The position numbers and the translations under genes are program-made. 64,000 bases of DNA from Patiria miniata (taxonomy: Eukaryota; Echinodermata; Asteroidea; Valvatida; Asterinidae), in assembly GCF_015706575.1 (NCBI RefSeq), contig NW_024037065.1:682001-746000 (forward strand). Reading direction: 5' to 3'. Positions 21,440 through 34,107 of the stretch are shown here, one piece after another. The notes beneath the pieces are model-generated. The model saw only the letters and a program-made list of their open reading frames with translations. It was not told the origin of the DNA and did no database searches. Position 1 is the stretch's first letter, and each line of letters begins with the position of its first letter.

Positions 21440-23601
21440 TTAATCTACTGCCAAGGTAGTCTTTGATGTGGAGGCTTCAGAGTCATCGGTGATGCTTTAA
21501 AATTAAAAAGAATAAAAATTGAATGAGCAGTGAAGTGAAGATTTAAATTTGAATATGTGATGTTAATTAAGTTAAGTTTCAGAGAAGAAATAGATTGTGT
21601 TATGTAGCACTTCGAAGTTTAATTGAATTAGATTGAAATATTAATCTAAGGTGTTAAGTGGTAGTCATGGTAAATTCTTTGTTTGTAAGATTTAGTGATA
21701 CATGCATTAAGGAAGAAGTTAGAATTAGTGGTGGAAAGACAGTTTGAAATGAAAATTTGGTGGTGGAGTATTTGATTTATGTTTGTGTGATAAGTGGTAA
21801 AATGTGGGATATAATTAAGTCTTAGTTTATCTTGTTGGATTAGTTGGACTGTTATGCCCGGAAAAAAAACAGAGAAAAAAAATCATATTACAGATTGATG
21901 CGAATATATAATTTGTACTTTATAAAAGGGGGGGGGGAGGAAGGGAATTGGGTGGGAGGAAATATTTGATGGGGCAGTCAAAATGAAATTGTAAGCTTGT
22001 GTATGTGTGTGTGGACCTACTGTACTGTGAATGGGCTGGAAATAAGTGAGTAGAACAACTAATTTTTTGTGTATGAGAAATTTGTGGAACTGCAGAATAG
22101 TGTATGTATAACAAATACAAAGACGTTAGTTGTAGACTATCTAGGGTTTTACAAATGCACATGTGCTGAGCATGTTTTCTGTAAAGTATGAATTTGTATA
22201 GTGTTTCATTGGTGTGAATATTTTGTGAATCTTATCAGATAAGAAATTGAATAGAACATGTCGATAAAGTGCTGGGGATCAATCGGGGGGGGGAGGGGGA
22301 GGGGGAAAGGAAGGGGAAAAGTTTTGGGGAAAGTGTCTTACTGTGAATGTGGGTGGGGGTGTTGAAACTGTTGAGGTACATGTTTTGATGTGTGGTGTAG
22401 GGGATGTGGGTATGTATCGGTTAGATTATCTTAATGATGTGATGTAGTTATTAATGCAGCTCGAATTGTTGTTATTGGAATTCTTTTGTTAGGTTTAGAT
22501 GAGTTATGATAGTGACAAGAGATACTCAGTGAGAATGAAGTGCAAAAAGATAATTGAATAGGATGTGGAAGCAAGGGCGGATCCAGAACACAATTTTGGT
22601 CCCCCCAAAAAGTGGGTCCAAAAATTACGGCGTGGGGTTTGGGGCTTGCTCAAGGGCCACGAACAAATTGTGAATTCTAGATGCTCTGTGGTGCGATCTG
22701 AGGCAATTTCTGACCACTTTGCCTGCCTTTATTGTGATGTCACATTAAAAAAAAAAAAAAATTGTTTTCTTTTTATGGGGGGGGGGGGCATGGCCCCCTT
22801 TGGCCCCCCCCCCCCCCCCCTGGATCTGCCCTTGTGTGGAAGATCAGTATGAAATGTGAGGATGAAGCGGATGTGAATATTGGATAAATTGTACAAGTAT
22901 GTGCAGGGTGCATGGTTGCCTGATGTGGGTTGAATGAAGTGGACTAAATATGGAAATGTAATGGTAAATGGATAATGGAGTCAATTGTTGAAATGAAGTT
23001 AAGTTGAAATACAAGTGTAAATACTTACTGTTTGATACTCTGCACAACTTTGGTTGTCATGTTGTATGTCATTTGAGCACACATTGGCAGCTGGAAGTTG
23101 TGCAAGGATTTGATGTTTGCGAAGTCGAGGAGCATTTGCTCAGGCACATAGAACTCTTCGTCAGTGTCAGAGAGAAGAGTTACGTTGAATCTGTAGAAAA
23201 TAGTGATTAAGTTTGGTGGAAATGATATGCAGTGTTAAATTAGAATGAAGAAGAGTTTCATGACTTCTAAGAAATAGTGTGAGATTTTACATGAAATTGA
23301 CACAAGACGGTGTCAGAGCTGGGGGTTGGTGAGATAATAATAGGCTTGTCCTGAATCAGGTGATATAGTAACCGTGTTTGGTCTGAAAATGCGAAGTTGA
23401 GACAAGCAAAGCATTATATTAAAGGTAAGATACAACTGGGGGGGAGGGGCGTAGGGGGGGGGGGGGGGCGACGGCCCCCCATGAAACCTTGTCGCCCCCC
23501 CCCCCCAGTTGCCTCTCCCACTGAGATTTTGAGTTTGTAAAAAAAATATCATTGATCTACATGATGCCCCCTCCATGAAATGTTCCACCACTCCAGGCCC
23601 T

Positions 23602-23632
<31 letters not shown>

Positions 23633-26309
23633 CTGAAAAATTCCTGGCTATGCTACTGGATACAACATTTGCAAACATCACAAAATGAAATGATTAAATT
23701 ATGAGAAAATGCCTTACTGCATTGTTAGGCAATGACAGTTGAAAGCATCCTGTAAAAATGTGGGTCATGGTATGGTGACATTTTCCAGAAAATTTGTATT
23801 TTTCCAATGGTGGTCAGCTGACTAGCGTTGGAGAAAACTGGCTTTGTTGAAAAGATGCTCGTAATTTTTACTAATTAGTTATTGTGCATCTTTGCTATTG
23901 ATTACACATCTGTGAAGGGGTACAAGCCTTGTAGACTGATTCTCTGACCTTACCATCCCTGAAGTCTATAAATTGGTTTTATTCATCTTAATTAGTGTTT
24001 CATGGGGTGAGGGAACCAGACTACAAGAATGATAATTGGCTTTCTTGAGTTTTTTTGCATGCATGAGCCCAAAATGTGAATTAAGTCATTTAATAATATT
24101 TGCTATACCACACTGATTCAACAAATTCATTTATTTCTGATAATTGCAGCAAAAGCAAATGTTGTACATTGCCCAGTGTTCCAGTTCAACTTATCTTGAA
24201 AATGCCTTAACTGTTTGAGTTTAGCATGTGGAGATTGATTTTGGAAGAGCAAGGTAAGATGGTATTAAAAAAATTATGAAAGGGGTTAGGGTAAAAAAAA
24301 AAGGGTTGGATGATTGCTTTGTTAATGAATGAGACTTTTTAGCATAAAGCAGAGCATCTATACAGGCAAGAGGCAGTGTACGATATTTTGTAAGGATTTG
24401 TATAGTTGTTAGAAGAGATGTAATAAGAAGAAAGTTAGAATGAGAAAAAAAAGTGTGGTCTTACCTTTCTTCACAGTATGCAGTGATGTTGATGTCTTTT
24501 GTATCAGTTGCAAGTTGCTCCTGTTGAATTGGAAGAATAAAGACGAGTAAGAAAATATTGAATGAGTGGTATGTGTTTGTGAATTTTTTTTTTTAAATAA
24601 GACAATTGTGTTTTGTTAAAATTTGGGTAGTTTGTAGACGCTGTGATTTGGTAATTTTTGGGAAGGTTGTATATTTAGGAAAGTTAATGGTTAATAGTGG
24701 AATATATGAAGTTGTTTTGCACTTTTGTAATAATTTTCTTCTCCACAGTCATATGAGAGGAACATTGACAAATGTTATTGTCGGACACAACCAATGATGG
24801 AGCAAATTGGAGAGGGGATCAGGAATGGGTGTACCATGGGTTTTGTGAGTGTAAAAGGTGTGTGTCTTTTCTCTCTCTAGGTAATTAAGTTTAAAATTGT
24901 ATTTGTGGGGGGAAAAGGGTGGGGGAATTAGCAGTTTGTTTGTATGAAGGGATGTGTGGATGAAAGTAGTAGTCTATGAAATGAAATTATACTGGTGGGT
25001 TCCATTGTATTGATTGTAAATATTTTTGAAAATTAATGAAAAATGAAATGATGGGTTTTGAAAAATATGTTAAAAATTGATTGCTTACCTTGATATTTGT
25101 TTCAGGTGTAGTGTTGAATGAGATCTGGCCTTGATACAAGGATGTCTCAACGTTGGTGACTTCTACCATAGATCTCATGGGTGGGACCGGAGTTGATGAC
25201 ATGTGATTCCAAAGGTTCACAACGACTTTGTTCGGACATGATGTTTGTGAGAGGTGGAGTGTCTTCCGTTTCCAACCTGTGGCCTCCTTGACCGGTGAGA
25301 CCTGAAAATTATAAACCACAGTTAATGTATATGTTTTGCACTGTCTGTGGTAAAGTGTTGTTTGTTGACAATATATGTATTATTATGTGAGGTAGAAGAG
25401 TTTGATACTTATGGTTTGTTAAAAAGTATGTTGTGAAGGGAATGTGTATTGAAAGGCTTAGATAAGAAGAATTGTAGTATGATGGTTTTACTTACATAGG
25501 TCAATATGCCTTTGATGGATGCGCGTCGGTATGGTGGTAGCTGGAGTGCTTCCTCGACGCTCACAGGGTCAGCGTGGAAGAATTGTTCTTCAATTTCAGC
25601 CGGGATGAAGAATGGTTGACAGTGGAAAATCTGAAAGAAAAAATGGCAGTAAAAAAATAATAGTACAGTTGTGAACATAGAATGTCCATGGATCACCTTG
25701 GGAGGCTAGTTTTACTACACCATTCCAAGCAGTCAATATTTGTATAAAAAGCTTATAAAAATGTTATTTAAGTAAGGGTGTGTAAGTAGTATGACTGAAA
25801 TTAACTTTTTAAAAATCAAAAGGAATATAGAATATACCCCAATATGGAAATAAATGGCAGGGATTAATATTTTATGGAAATTAGATATATTTTGGTCAAA
25901 CTTAAGGGTGGCATCTACCTACATTTTGTTCTCCATCGTTGCACTGATTTATGTAACATGGTTGCGTGCTATTACCAAAAAAAATGCAACTAAAGTTAAA
26001 TATTCAACTTCAGTGCTGGTCGATTATTGAAGTTTGTAGAGAAATATGCACATTTTATATAAAGTGTTTGAAACTTTGCATACTTACTCGGGTCTTTGCA
26101 TTGACTTTGATGGCACTTTCGTGGTTTGCTAGCTCAAATGAAGTATAGCCTACGAGTTTGTAGTAGTTGCCAACCTCGAATTTGGCTTGTGCTTCATGGA
26201 ACATGTACAACGGTTTCACTTGGTGATCACCTGTGATGCATCTCATTATGTACATCGCTTTAGGTCGCTCTTCTGCTGCTGTGATGATTTTAATGTTGAC
26301 AGCTGACAT
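21440..26309 (-). CDS. Six-exon gene for a putative RPA-like (OB-fold) protein
   Basis: Minus-strand exons are 26088-26309, 25496-25630, 25089-25301, 24465-24520, 23029-23190 and 21440-21494. Every intron has GT...AG borders (five with GTAAG-type donors), and the frame carries across all five junctions, including two split codons, to a TAA at 21440-21442. The product is 280 residues, counted from the ATG that opens the first listed exon. That ATG sits exactly at a splice acceptor, so a further 5' exon, probably leader, is likely. The middle section (RASIKGILTYVSPV, then VVVNLWNHM and VEVTNVETSLYQG) has the rhythm of an RPA DNA-binding OB-fold, and the first exon looks like another OB-fold. 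A role in binding single-stranded DNA is inference. Whether it is a host gene or transposon cargo is open. Confidence 0.7.
22572..22834. mobile_element. hAT-like MITE in the last intron of the OB-fold gene
   Basis: The ends are CAAGGGCGGATCCAG and, inverted, CAAGGGCAGATCCAG. The eight bases TGTGGAAG are duplicated on both sides (22564-22571 and 22835-22842). Eight-base duplications with CA(A/G)GGCG-type ends are characteristic of hAT elements. The interior is G- and C-run rich and non-coding. Confidence 0.85.
23437..23658. mobile_element. hAT-like MITE, G/C-run rich, in an intron of the OB-fold gene
   Basis: GATACAAC is duplicated at 23429-23436 and 23659-23666. The right end, read inward, is CAGTAGCATAGCCAGG, a hAT-like terminus. 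The left end has been overrun by G tracts, so its inverted repeat is not intact. Long C and G runs make base counts here uncertain. Confidence 0.65.
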
Positions 26310-27728
26310 CTGATAATAAAAATGTGATAATACTTAATTTAATATTGTGTAAAATGCACATGTGTATACTTCACCAATGTTAAAATAAGCTCGCTGTAAT
26401 GAAAATATACACATTACTGTATATATTGTTTAATGTAGTTTATTATTAACTAAATATGATTTTAACAGAGGTTTTGTTACATCTTTAAAATGTTTTGCAC
26501 GAGGTGCAGTAACATAATAAGTCTGATTTAAGGATTCCATTAGTTGTTTGGCTATTAGTGCAACACCTATTGTTAATTATTGCATGAATGTACTTTTGTT
26601 TTTGTTACTATTATTGTTTTCAGGAAATTGTTCTCCACAACTGTTTGTCAAAATGAAAACACAAATGAAAATACATGAATGGAGAACCCACTGAAGATGC
26701 TTTTTTTTGTAATTATGAAGTCATCATGGGTTGTGTGACGTACGTCTGCACTTCAAAGGTTAATAATTTAATCTTTCAAATTTAAAATATAATTAAATTA
26801 ACATGAGAGACATGAAGTTGAATGTTGTGGGAATTGACATGATAATACATGATCTGTAGTTTATCTTTTGTGTGTCAAGTCTTGTAAGCCTTCCTTCCAG
26901 TTGATATCAGAAGTGCCTAATAATTTGAAAGTGGAAAAAGATATGGACTTGTTGTCAACGGTGTTAGTCTTTGGGTGCGTTCAGTGTTCCAGAAAAATGA
27001 TTGATGATGCCATTAAGTGTTTGAGCACCCTCTAGGGGCAGGTAAAAAAAAGTTGAAAATGTATTTTGTCATTACTGACAGTCATTAAGATGAAGGCCAA
27101 GTTATAAGTTATCTGTAAGTTATAAAGTAAATTTCTTCATTGTATGAAGAAAAAATGTAGTGTGAGGTTGCAACATGTTTTTGTGAGGAAAAAATGATGG
27201 GAGCTTGATAATTGACAAAGGATTGATGAATAATTTTAGTAAGTTGATGCAGCTGCAATATAGTCAATCAGGAATTTGACATATAGGGCTGAAGGTAAAA
27301 CTATGTAAGTACATTCTAGATTCTAAGGGGTCCTAAAAATGTGACTCTGATCTGTATCTGTAGCACTAAAATGGTTATTTTTCCCTCTAGTTTCCCAATG
27401 TAGATTGCATGGAAAATATCTCATTCATTTGAATATGTTTGTGAGTTGGGGTTAGTAGACAGGAGAAAGATCATAACAGAGAGTCCCATTTTTTAGGCCT
27501 GTTAGAATCTCGGATCTACAAGACAGTTTAAGCTCCACATGTCAAATTCTTGATGACCATGGAGCTGGAGTTAGTCAAGGTAAATGAAGAAATGTAAATG
27601 ATAAGAGATTAATGTGCAGTATATAAGGTTAATAAATGAAAGGTTTGTGGAAACATCATATGTGAATAATAGTTCTGAAAGGAACAAAAGGTATCAACAT
27701 GATGTTCTGGTCAGGTGACTGTGTTGAG
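26310..27728. other. Non-coding stretch upstream of the OB-fold gene
   Basis: AT-rich sequence with no ORF, RNA or repeat that I recognise. If the OB-fold gene has a leader exon, it would lie here or beyond the palindrome at 27729-30405. Confidence 0.4.
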
Positions 27729-27784
27729 GAGAGTGCCTAATAAAGTCTAAGAAAGTAACCACCTAAGTAGCAAAGGGAAATTGA

Positions 27785-28220
27785 TGAAGTGTGAAGTTAC
27801 CTCTTAGTGGATTTTAAGTAGCTGCTATGGGAGTGTGGAGCAAGGTTATGGTGTGTCCACTGAAGTAGAACAGTTGGATTCCACTCTTGGTAGGAGGAGG
27901 AGCTATAGGAGACCCATTGGTCTGGGGTAGTGGTAGATCGAGAGGACCTAGGGTATAGGAGATCCACCAGTCTATAGGAGCGGGAATCAGATGTCGTTGA
28001 AGTGTGAAGTTGCATCCTATAGTGGATTAGTAGGTGATTGGAGCCAAGAGCAAGCTAATGGACGTGCTCACTGAAGTGGAACAGTTGGGTTGCAGTCTCA
28101 GTAGGAGGACCTAGGGTATATGAGACCCATTAGTCTGTAGTATTAGAGGACTTAGGATATAGAGTCCCATCATTGTATAGGAGTGGAAGTCAGATGTTGT
28201 TGAGGTGCCACAATGTCTTG
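27785..28220. repeat. Left minisatellite arm of the palindrome
   Basis: About two to three imperfect units of roughly 200 bases recur, with motifs GTGTGAAGTT, CACTGAAGT(A/G)GAACAGTTGG, GACCTAGGGTATA and GAGACCCATT. The right arm carries the reverse complements. Confidence 0.7.
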
Positions 28221-28365
28221 AGGAACTGTGTTGTGCTTGTGGATCTCAATGGTTCCTCATGTCGATGCGTTGTGGATTCCAGAACTGGATCGAGGCAATG
28301 AGTTTGGCTGCATGCCAATCAACATTGTGATAGTTAATGTGGGAATGTTTGACAATGGCCGATAT

Positions 28366-28724
28366 CCGTCACCAGACTTTTCAGTCTGGGGGGGCACAGG
28401 GGGGGCACCAGCATTTGATGGGGGGCACTTAGGTGGATACGGATCGCCGTCCTGGGGGAGGGGTCTAAGGGGAGGGGGTGCCCCCCTCCCCTTTGGAAAA
28501 TTTTCGCATACGGAGGATGGGATAGATGCAAAATGGTGCCACATTTGATGCTAAATTCGATCTGAAGATATCTCCAGAAATTGCTATTTTCGAGGTAATG
28601 ATTTTAACAACGCGCAGAATTTTTTTTTTACCAACCCAAATCTCAGATGGGGGGGCACTCGGGGGGGCACTAGGTTTTCCAGGGGGGGCACGTGCCCCCC
28701 CTGGCCCCCCTTGGCGACGCCACT
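28366..28724. mobile_element. G/C-run MITE inserted in the left arm, 8-bp target duplication
   Basis: GCCGATAT occurs at 28358-28365 and 28725-28732. The opposite arm has the uninterrupted site (reverse complement of about 29385-29415 reads TTTGACAATGGCCGAT then TTGTCAAAAT), so the insertion border is confirmed within the window. The right end read inward is AGTGGCGTCGCCAAGG, hAT-like. The left end lacks a clear inverted repeat. Confidence 0.75.
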
Positions 28725-28749
28725 GCCGATATGTGAAAATGTCTTCGTC

Positions 28750-28880
28750 GTCCATGTGGTCTGTACATGTTCCTTGAGTCTTGTGGGAAGGTTCCAACCA
28801 GTTTCCCTAATGTAGACTTTGCTGCATTTACATGAAATGCGGTAGACTGTTGGCTTGGAGGAAGTGTCCTGCGAGTGTGG
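28750..28880 (-). pseudogene. GIY-YIG endonuclease remnant, Penelope-like (left arm)
   Basis: The translation contains TVYRISCKCSKVYIRETGW followed by a TRLKEH motif. This resembles the GIY-YIG nuclease at the C-terminus of Penelope-like retroelements (GVYxIPCxCGKVYIGETGR..). Only the domain fragment remains and no reverse transcriptase is seen nearby. Confidence 0.6.
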
Positions 28881-29239
28881 AGGATGGCTTGGAGCTTGTC
28901 GGAAGATGAGTGATATACCTTGACACAGCTTGTCGGAGGATGTGTTGGAGATCAATGATGAGAAGCTGGACCTTTGTATGGAAGAGTGACTGAGGGAGAC
29001 ACAGTGGTAGGACCTTGGGTAGAGGAGACCCCTAGGTTCAGGTTTGCTGATCCAACCGCATTAAGATCATCAAACCTGACCAACAGGTCTCCTCTGGGGA
29101 AGGTCCTTCCACTGTATCTGCCTCACACTCAGTCACTCTTTTGTACATATGTGCAGCTTCTCATCATCTCCAATGCATCCTTTGACAATTAGCTGGTGTC
29201 AAGGTGTATCACTCATGTTGCAAGAAGCTCCAAGGCACC

Positions 29240-29395
29240 CTCCACACTCACATGGACAAGCAGGACTCCTTGTCCAAGCAGGGGGTCTACTGCATTCCAT
29301 GTAAATGTGGCAAAGTTTACATCAAGGAAACTGGTTGGAACTAAGGTTCTAACCAGGCTAAAGGATTTTCACAGACCACATGGATGATGAGGAGA
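29240..29395 (+). pseudogene. GIY-YIG endonuclease remnant, Penelope-like (right arm)
   Basis: One frame gives GVYCIPCKCGKVYIKETGWN, then the frame shifts before TRLKDFHRPHG. It is the inverted counterpart of the remnant at 28750-28880 and is slightly better preserved at its start. Confidence 0.6.
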
Positions 29396-29574
29396 TTTTG
29401 ACAAATCGGCCATTGTCAAACATCCTCACGTACATTAACGACCACAAAGTTCTTTGGGATGCAGCCAAACTGGCATCAGTCTGATCCAGTTGTGGCATCC
29501 ATGATGCATACGAGAAGCCATTGACATCTGGTAAGCATGCAAAGACAGTTCCACAACTGCCACAAGACATTGGG

Positions 29575-30360
29575 TTTCACCTTAATAACATCTGGGTCCT
29601 ACTGCTACAGACTGATTGGTCTCCTATACCCTAAGTACTAATGGGTCTCTTGAACCCCAGGTCGTCCTTGTACTGAGACTGTAACTCTACTGTTGCACTG
29701 GTGACTGCGTTATGTTCCGACACCCCTATATGATGTTCCGACAACCTGGATTGTGTTACTCCCGGTTAGGGTTAGGGTTAGGAATAGGAATATGTGCAGT
29801 CGGAACATAGGGGTGTCGGAACATAGAGGTGTAACTGTTGCACTTCATTGGGCATTATCCAAGCTTGCTCTAGGCTCCCATCCAGCTACTTGGCATCTAC
29901 TAGGATATGCAACTTCACTCTTGAAAGGCATCTAGTCCCCACTACTACAGAGTGATGGGTTTCCTATACCGTAGGTCCTCTGCTACTACCTAAGACTAAT
30001 GGGTCTTCTATACCATATAGGTCCTATAGTTATACTGAGACTCACTGCTGCAACCATACTGTTCCACTTCAGTGGGTAGACCAAGCTTGTTCTAGGCTCC
30101 CTGTACTTGGCACCACTAGGATGCAACTTCACACTTCAATGACATCTGGCTCCTGCTGCTACAGACTGATGGGTCTCCTATACCCTAGTTCCTCTCGATC
30201 TACTACTACTAAGACTAATGGGTCTCCTATACCCTAGCTTCTGCTTGTACTGAAAGTGTAACATGATTAATTGATCCACTTCAGTGGGCACACCTTAATT
30301 TTGCTCCAGGTTCCCATAGCAGCTATGTAACGTACTTCACACTTCATCGATTCGCTTTTG
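29575..30360. repeat. Right minisatellite arm of the palindrome
   Basis: Three or more imperfect units of roughly 200 bases occur, with GGGTCTCCTATACCCTAG, TACTGAGACT, CCACTTCAGTGGG and GCAACTTCACACTTCA motifs. These are the reverse complements of the left arm. This arm is longer because it has more units and an insertion. Confidence 0.75.
29700..29833. mobile_element. Small inverted-repeat element with TTAGGG core
   Basis: ACTGTTGCACT is repeated on both sides (29689-29699 and 29834-29844), consistent with a target duplication of up to 11 bases. Inside, TATGTTCCGACACCCCTAT and its inverted copy flank a GGTTAGGGTTAGGGTTAGG tract. This is the same architecture as 16688-16832. Confidence 0.65.
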
Positions 30361-30405
30361 CTACTTAGGTGGTTACTTTCTTAGACTGAGAATTTAGGCA
30401 CTCTC

Positions 30406-33400
30406 GTGCTGGTCAGAGCTGGAATGTGACTTCACAATTTTAGTAAAGGGAAATAGGGCCTAGGCCTATGTTCATAAGTAATTAGGGATAGGCCTATATG
30501 GTGTACTTAACACAATAATACTTTTGAACAGCCTTTGTCTTTAGTAACTTAGACTTAGAGTTGTTAACTGCATTTGGTGGTGAGCATGCATGTCGAGCGA
30601 TATATTAATACTTAGGTGATATATGTAGCTCCGTGGTTGAGCATATATCTGACTAATTTAGACCCAACTTATTGACTTTTTAACATTCGAACATGGTCTG
30701 GCGATGTCCGAATGTTAAAAAAGGCGATAAGTTAAGGAGTGGACTACGTTATTGAGCTCGTACATGAATAGCACGTGGTGAATATTGCTCATGGCCCATG
30801 GGTTGAAAATTTGGTCTGAAAGAAACATGAATTTTTCATTAGAAAAAAACACTGGAAACTGTTTATTTGGCTTTCCAATGATGTAAGACAAGTGCCAAAA
30901 AAGATGAGATGAAAGTTACCTTTCGCTTTAGTGTAGTTGTTGGCCAAGTTGAAGTAGAACTTTTGTCAGGCTTAGATCATATATGAAGATAGCGCTAGAT
31001 CGAATTGGTTTGTTTCTCAAAAATCTGTTGTCAAGGGGAGGTATACGTAGCGCATGCGCGAGCGATTTGGAAATCTGCCAATTTCACGGAGCTGCTGAGG
31101 AGAAACAGTTGCTTAGCACACAAATGTTTGGCTAATAAAGGCAGGTTAGCAGCCAAAACTCCAGGTAATGTATTTTGCTCGTGATTATAGTATTCAGTTG
31201 TTGTTTGCTTTGCATGAAAATCACATGGACTTTTGGCTAATAACCTTAACGAAACTTCACCAAACTGTTTTGTGCTAAGTGAAATGTTTGTGCTTAGCAG
31301 CGCCGCGAAGTCGGCCCAGATGTGGACTTGGTTATTGGTTGCATTTCTAAGTTATGCAAATTTGGAATGTTTAATCAAAACGATACTAGGCGTTTAATAC
31401 AAACGCAGAGTGGTCGGGTAGATAACTATTTTATGAAACAACAAAGGTCAGACAATTTACATTTTTAAATACAATTAGTTATTTGTTTAAAAATTCACTT
31501 TTGTTTAGGTAGTGATCAATGTGTGTATATATTGATTTTTTAAACACGCACAAGTAATTAATTTTCTAGTTTGATTACGCCATTATAAGAGGGGTAGTGA
31601 ATACTGATGTTAGTGGGAGAGGATACATGCTCATCGAAGTTAAAATATGTGACGCTTGAAAATTAATATGGAATAAGTGTGTGTGTTCACATTGTACACT
31701 TACTGTTTCATGACGTCACAGCACTAGGGATCCAATTAAGGTGAAAAAATGTATTGGGTATCATTATTTGAGCTACGAACAAAGTCACAAATCAGGGGTG
31801 ACAGGGATCAAATGATAAAAAAAACAAATTTGAAAAATGATCGTTTTGAAACTGTGATCACAGTAACTTGAGGTCTGATGACGTAATGACTTTGGGACAT
31901 TGGAAATCTATCTGTGGTTAATCAAGGAATCTAGGGGCAGTTTAGCAAAATTTGGAGGGTTTGTTTTGAAATTCAAAAAAGCAAACTATGAGCCGCTTTC
32001 AGATGATGGTCCGATTGGAGACTATGTTTTTTGCCCTTATTTATCGTATCTGGAATTCCTTTACTAGGCCGTTTGATAATATATTTGTAAATAGTGAAAA
32101 CTTATCAGCTTCTTGTGAGTCATATTCAATGTTTTGAGTTCTGGTAACAGCAAAGTCAAGCGGTTTTGTCCGATCGCCGGAATAAGAATTCTTGTTTAAA
32201 GGACCGTCAAAAACACGTCACGAATAATTAATAAACACCACACTCTATTTAGTTCAAAAGATATGTACTCTAGCTAAATTGGTTGTATTTTGACAGGTGA
32301 TGACGGCATAATGACATCAATTATCATTTTGTTAATCCCTTGAATGGTTTGGAAGAAATTTTGTTTGTTTTGATTTTGAGGGTTCTGTCTGTATGTGGAA
32401 TTCATCCGTCAAATTTTGATGTCTTCGAATTCGTCTCTAGAAATGGTGTGAAATTATATAAGCCATTGTAGTTGCGGACATTTAAACGCTGGTGATGAAA
32501 AGAGAAAGTTTAAGGCGATGTTAAATCAATATGCAGGGTCTTAGTTGGTCTGTGGTAAGTTTTATCAAGAAATAATGTGAAAGGTGCACTGAGAAGTTAG
32601 AATATTGAAGATAGCTATAGGCCTAGGCCTATATAAATTGTGTGCGAGGGATTGGATGGAATATAATGAACAGTATTTCCCCCCCGGTTAACAGGATTTT
32701 TAAATTATATACAGAACATCGTTACAAAGATTACAATTGATGAAGACTTTTTGTGATTAATTAGGGCCTTTATAAAAATTGAAAGAAATCTTTTAGTTTG
32801 TATGTAGAGAATTGTTGTGATTATAGGCCCGGTTTGGTGTTTATTTTTGAATGAATCGTCAGTTGGGTTTTTATGATGTTTTGATCAGTTTGAGATAGAT
32901 ATGGTGAAGATGATAATTATGTCAGGCTGAGCTAAGTTTGATAAAATTGTTTATTTTCGCAAAGTGAATGTTTTGTTCAGATGCGCAAGGCAATCATGCA
33001 TGCGTTGAGGTTGCGCTAGAGTTGGTGACGTGCACGCGCGCGCACGTCTGGTTTCGCCTCTAGTGCATAATGCAGCATCGTTGAAACGGCAGGGCGCCCT
33101 CTGTTTTATGTTACAGTCGGGTTCTGCAAGACATTATTTTTACGAATGTGTATTACGTGTAATGTTTAGGTATCTAGACCAGTAGTATATTATTACGAGC
33201 GTGGCAGGTATGAGCACACGACGTGAGTTAGGTCTACTTAAAAAAAAAAAAAAAAAATTATTTGGAAAATGGGAAAACTATAGTGTTAAGAATGTACTGA
33301 GGTAACGTTAGGGGATTAATTTAAAAAAGGAAGAAGTTGACTAGGGCGTATATATAAATAATTGAAATCAGCTTGGAATATTTTACAACTACAACTCAGT

Positions 33401-34107
33401 CATAACAATCAAGTACTAGGCCTAGGCCTCATCATGAAAGTCTATGGAGAGTTGTGTAGTGTGTGTGTGCAAATAAGAATGCATGTACATGTATGCACTA
33501 TGTGATTTATGCATGTGTGTAAGCCCACATACTCAACTAAGATTTTCCTCTTGTTTACGGTAGCGCCAGTATCACAACTCCACAACATGGTTATTGAAAA
33601 GGACTGAAAGGAAGGACATGGATCTCTCAATTAAAAAATAAAAGAAATGCTGATTGTTTCAACAAAGCATGTGACAGTCATGTGAAGACTGTTTTTGTAT
33701 AAGAAGTGTTGATGTGTAATTTACACAATGTACATGTATGTATGGACAGATGTAATGTGTTAATGTTCCAGCGCAATAAAGCTATTGCATCATCCTGATC
33801 ATGTGTACAAACTGCACATATGTGTGAATTCCATAACACAATATTGGAAGTGAATTGTATGTGCAGGTTGTACTTGTATGTGCATATAATGCAACACATG
33901 TTGCACCGAAGTTGAAGAAGGAAATCAAAATTTTTGATTTTGATCTAGTTTTTAGAATGACTAAAAAAGTGAATTTGAAATATGAAAGGTGTTATTAAAA
34001 TTGTCCGTCTTTCCAAGTGATTAGTTAATAGTTATATTAATAGTACCGTAAAGTGATTCGTTTGTTGATATATTTGGTGGAATGTATGAAAGGGTTGTAT
34101 TTGTGGA
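30406..34107. other. Non-coding stretch upstream of Helentron copy 2
   Basis: No ORF of note is present. Visible features are a hairpin with about 25-base arms (30666-30690 with 30708-30734), a CG-alternating segment near 33030, an A-run near 33241 and CCTAGGCCTA palindromes. The equivalent region of copy 1 is outside the window, so the 5' limit of the Helentron unit cannot be placed. Confidence 0.5.

Larger units (their letters stand above)
27729..30405. repeat. 2.7-kb imperfect palindrome with Penelope-like remnants
   Basis: The outer ends are inverted copies of each other: GAGAGTGCCTAA at 27729 and TTAGGCACTCTC ending at 30405, followed inward on each side by the shared AAGAAAGTAACCACCTAAG stretch. 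Moving inward, each arm holds a minisatellite and then a GIY-YIG-like coding remnant in opposite orientation (minus near 28750-28870, plus near 29240-29390). The centre lies about 29000. Each arm carries a private insertion (28366-28724 and 29700-29833). Inverted or tandem dimers are common among Penelope-like retroelements. Confidence 0.75.

Noticed and set aside
23313-23681. Gly/Pro-rich ORF across G and C runs.
   Set aside because: It is produced by homopolymers of a MITE and has no coding signature.
30920-30970. Possible upstream coding exon of the OB-fold gene on the minus strand (17 codons, donor GTAACT, phase-compatible).
   Set aside because: The acceptor side lacks a pyrimidine tract, the peptide is low in information, and it lies beyond the 2.7-kb palindrome. 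Kept out of the gene model.
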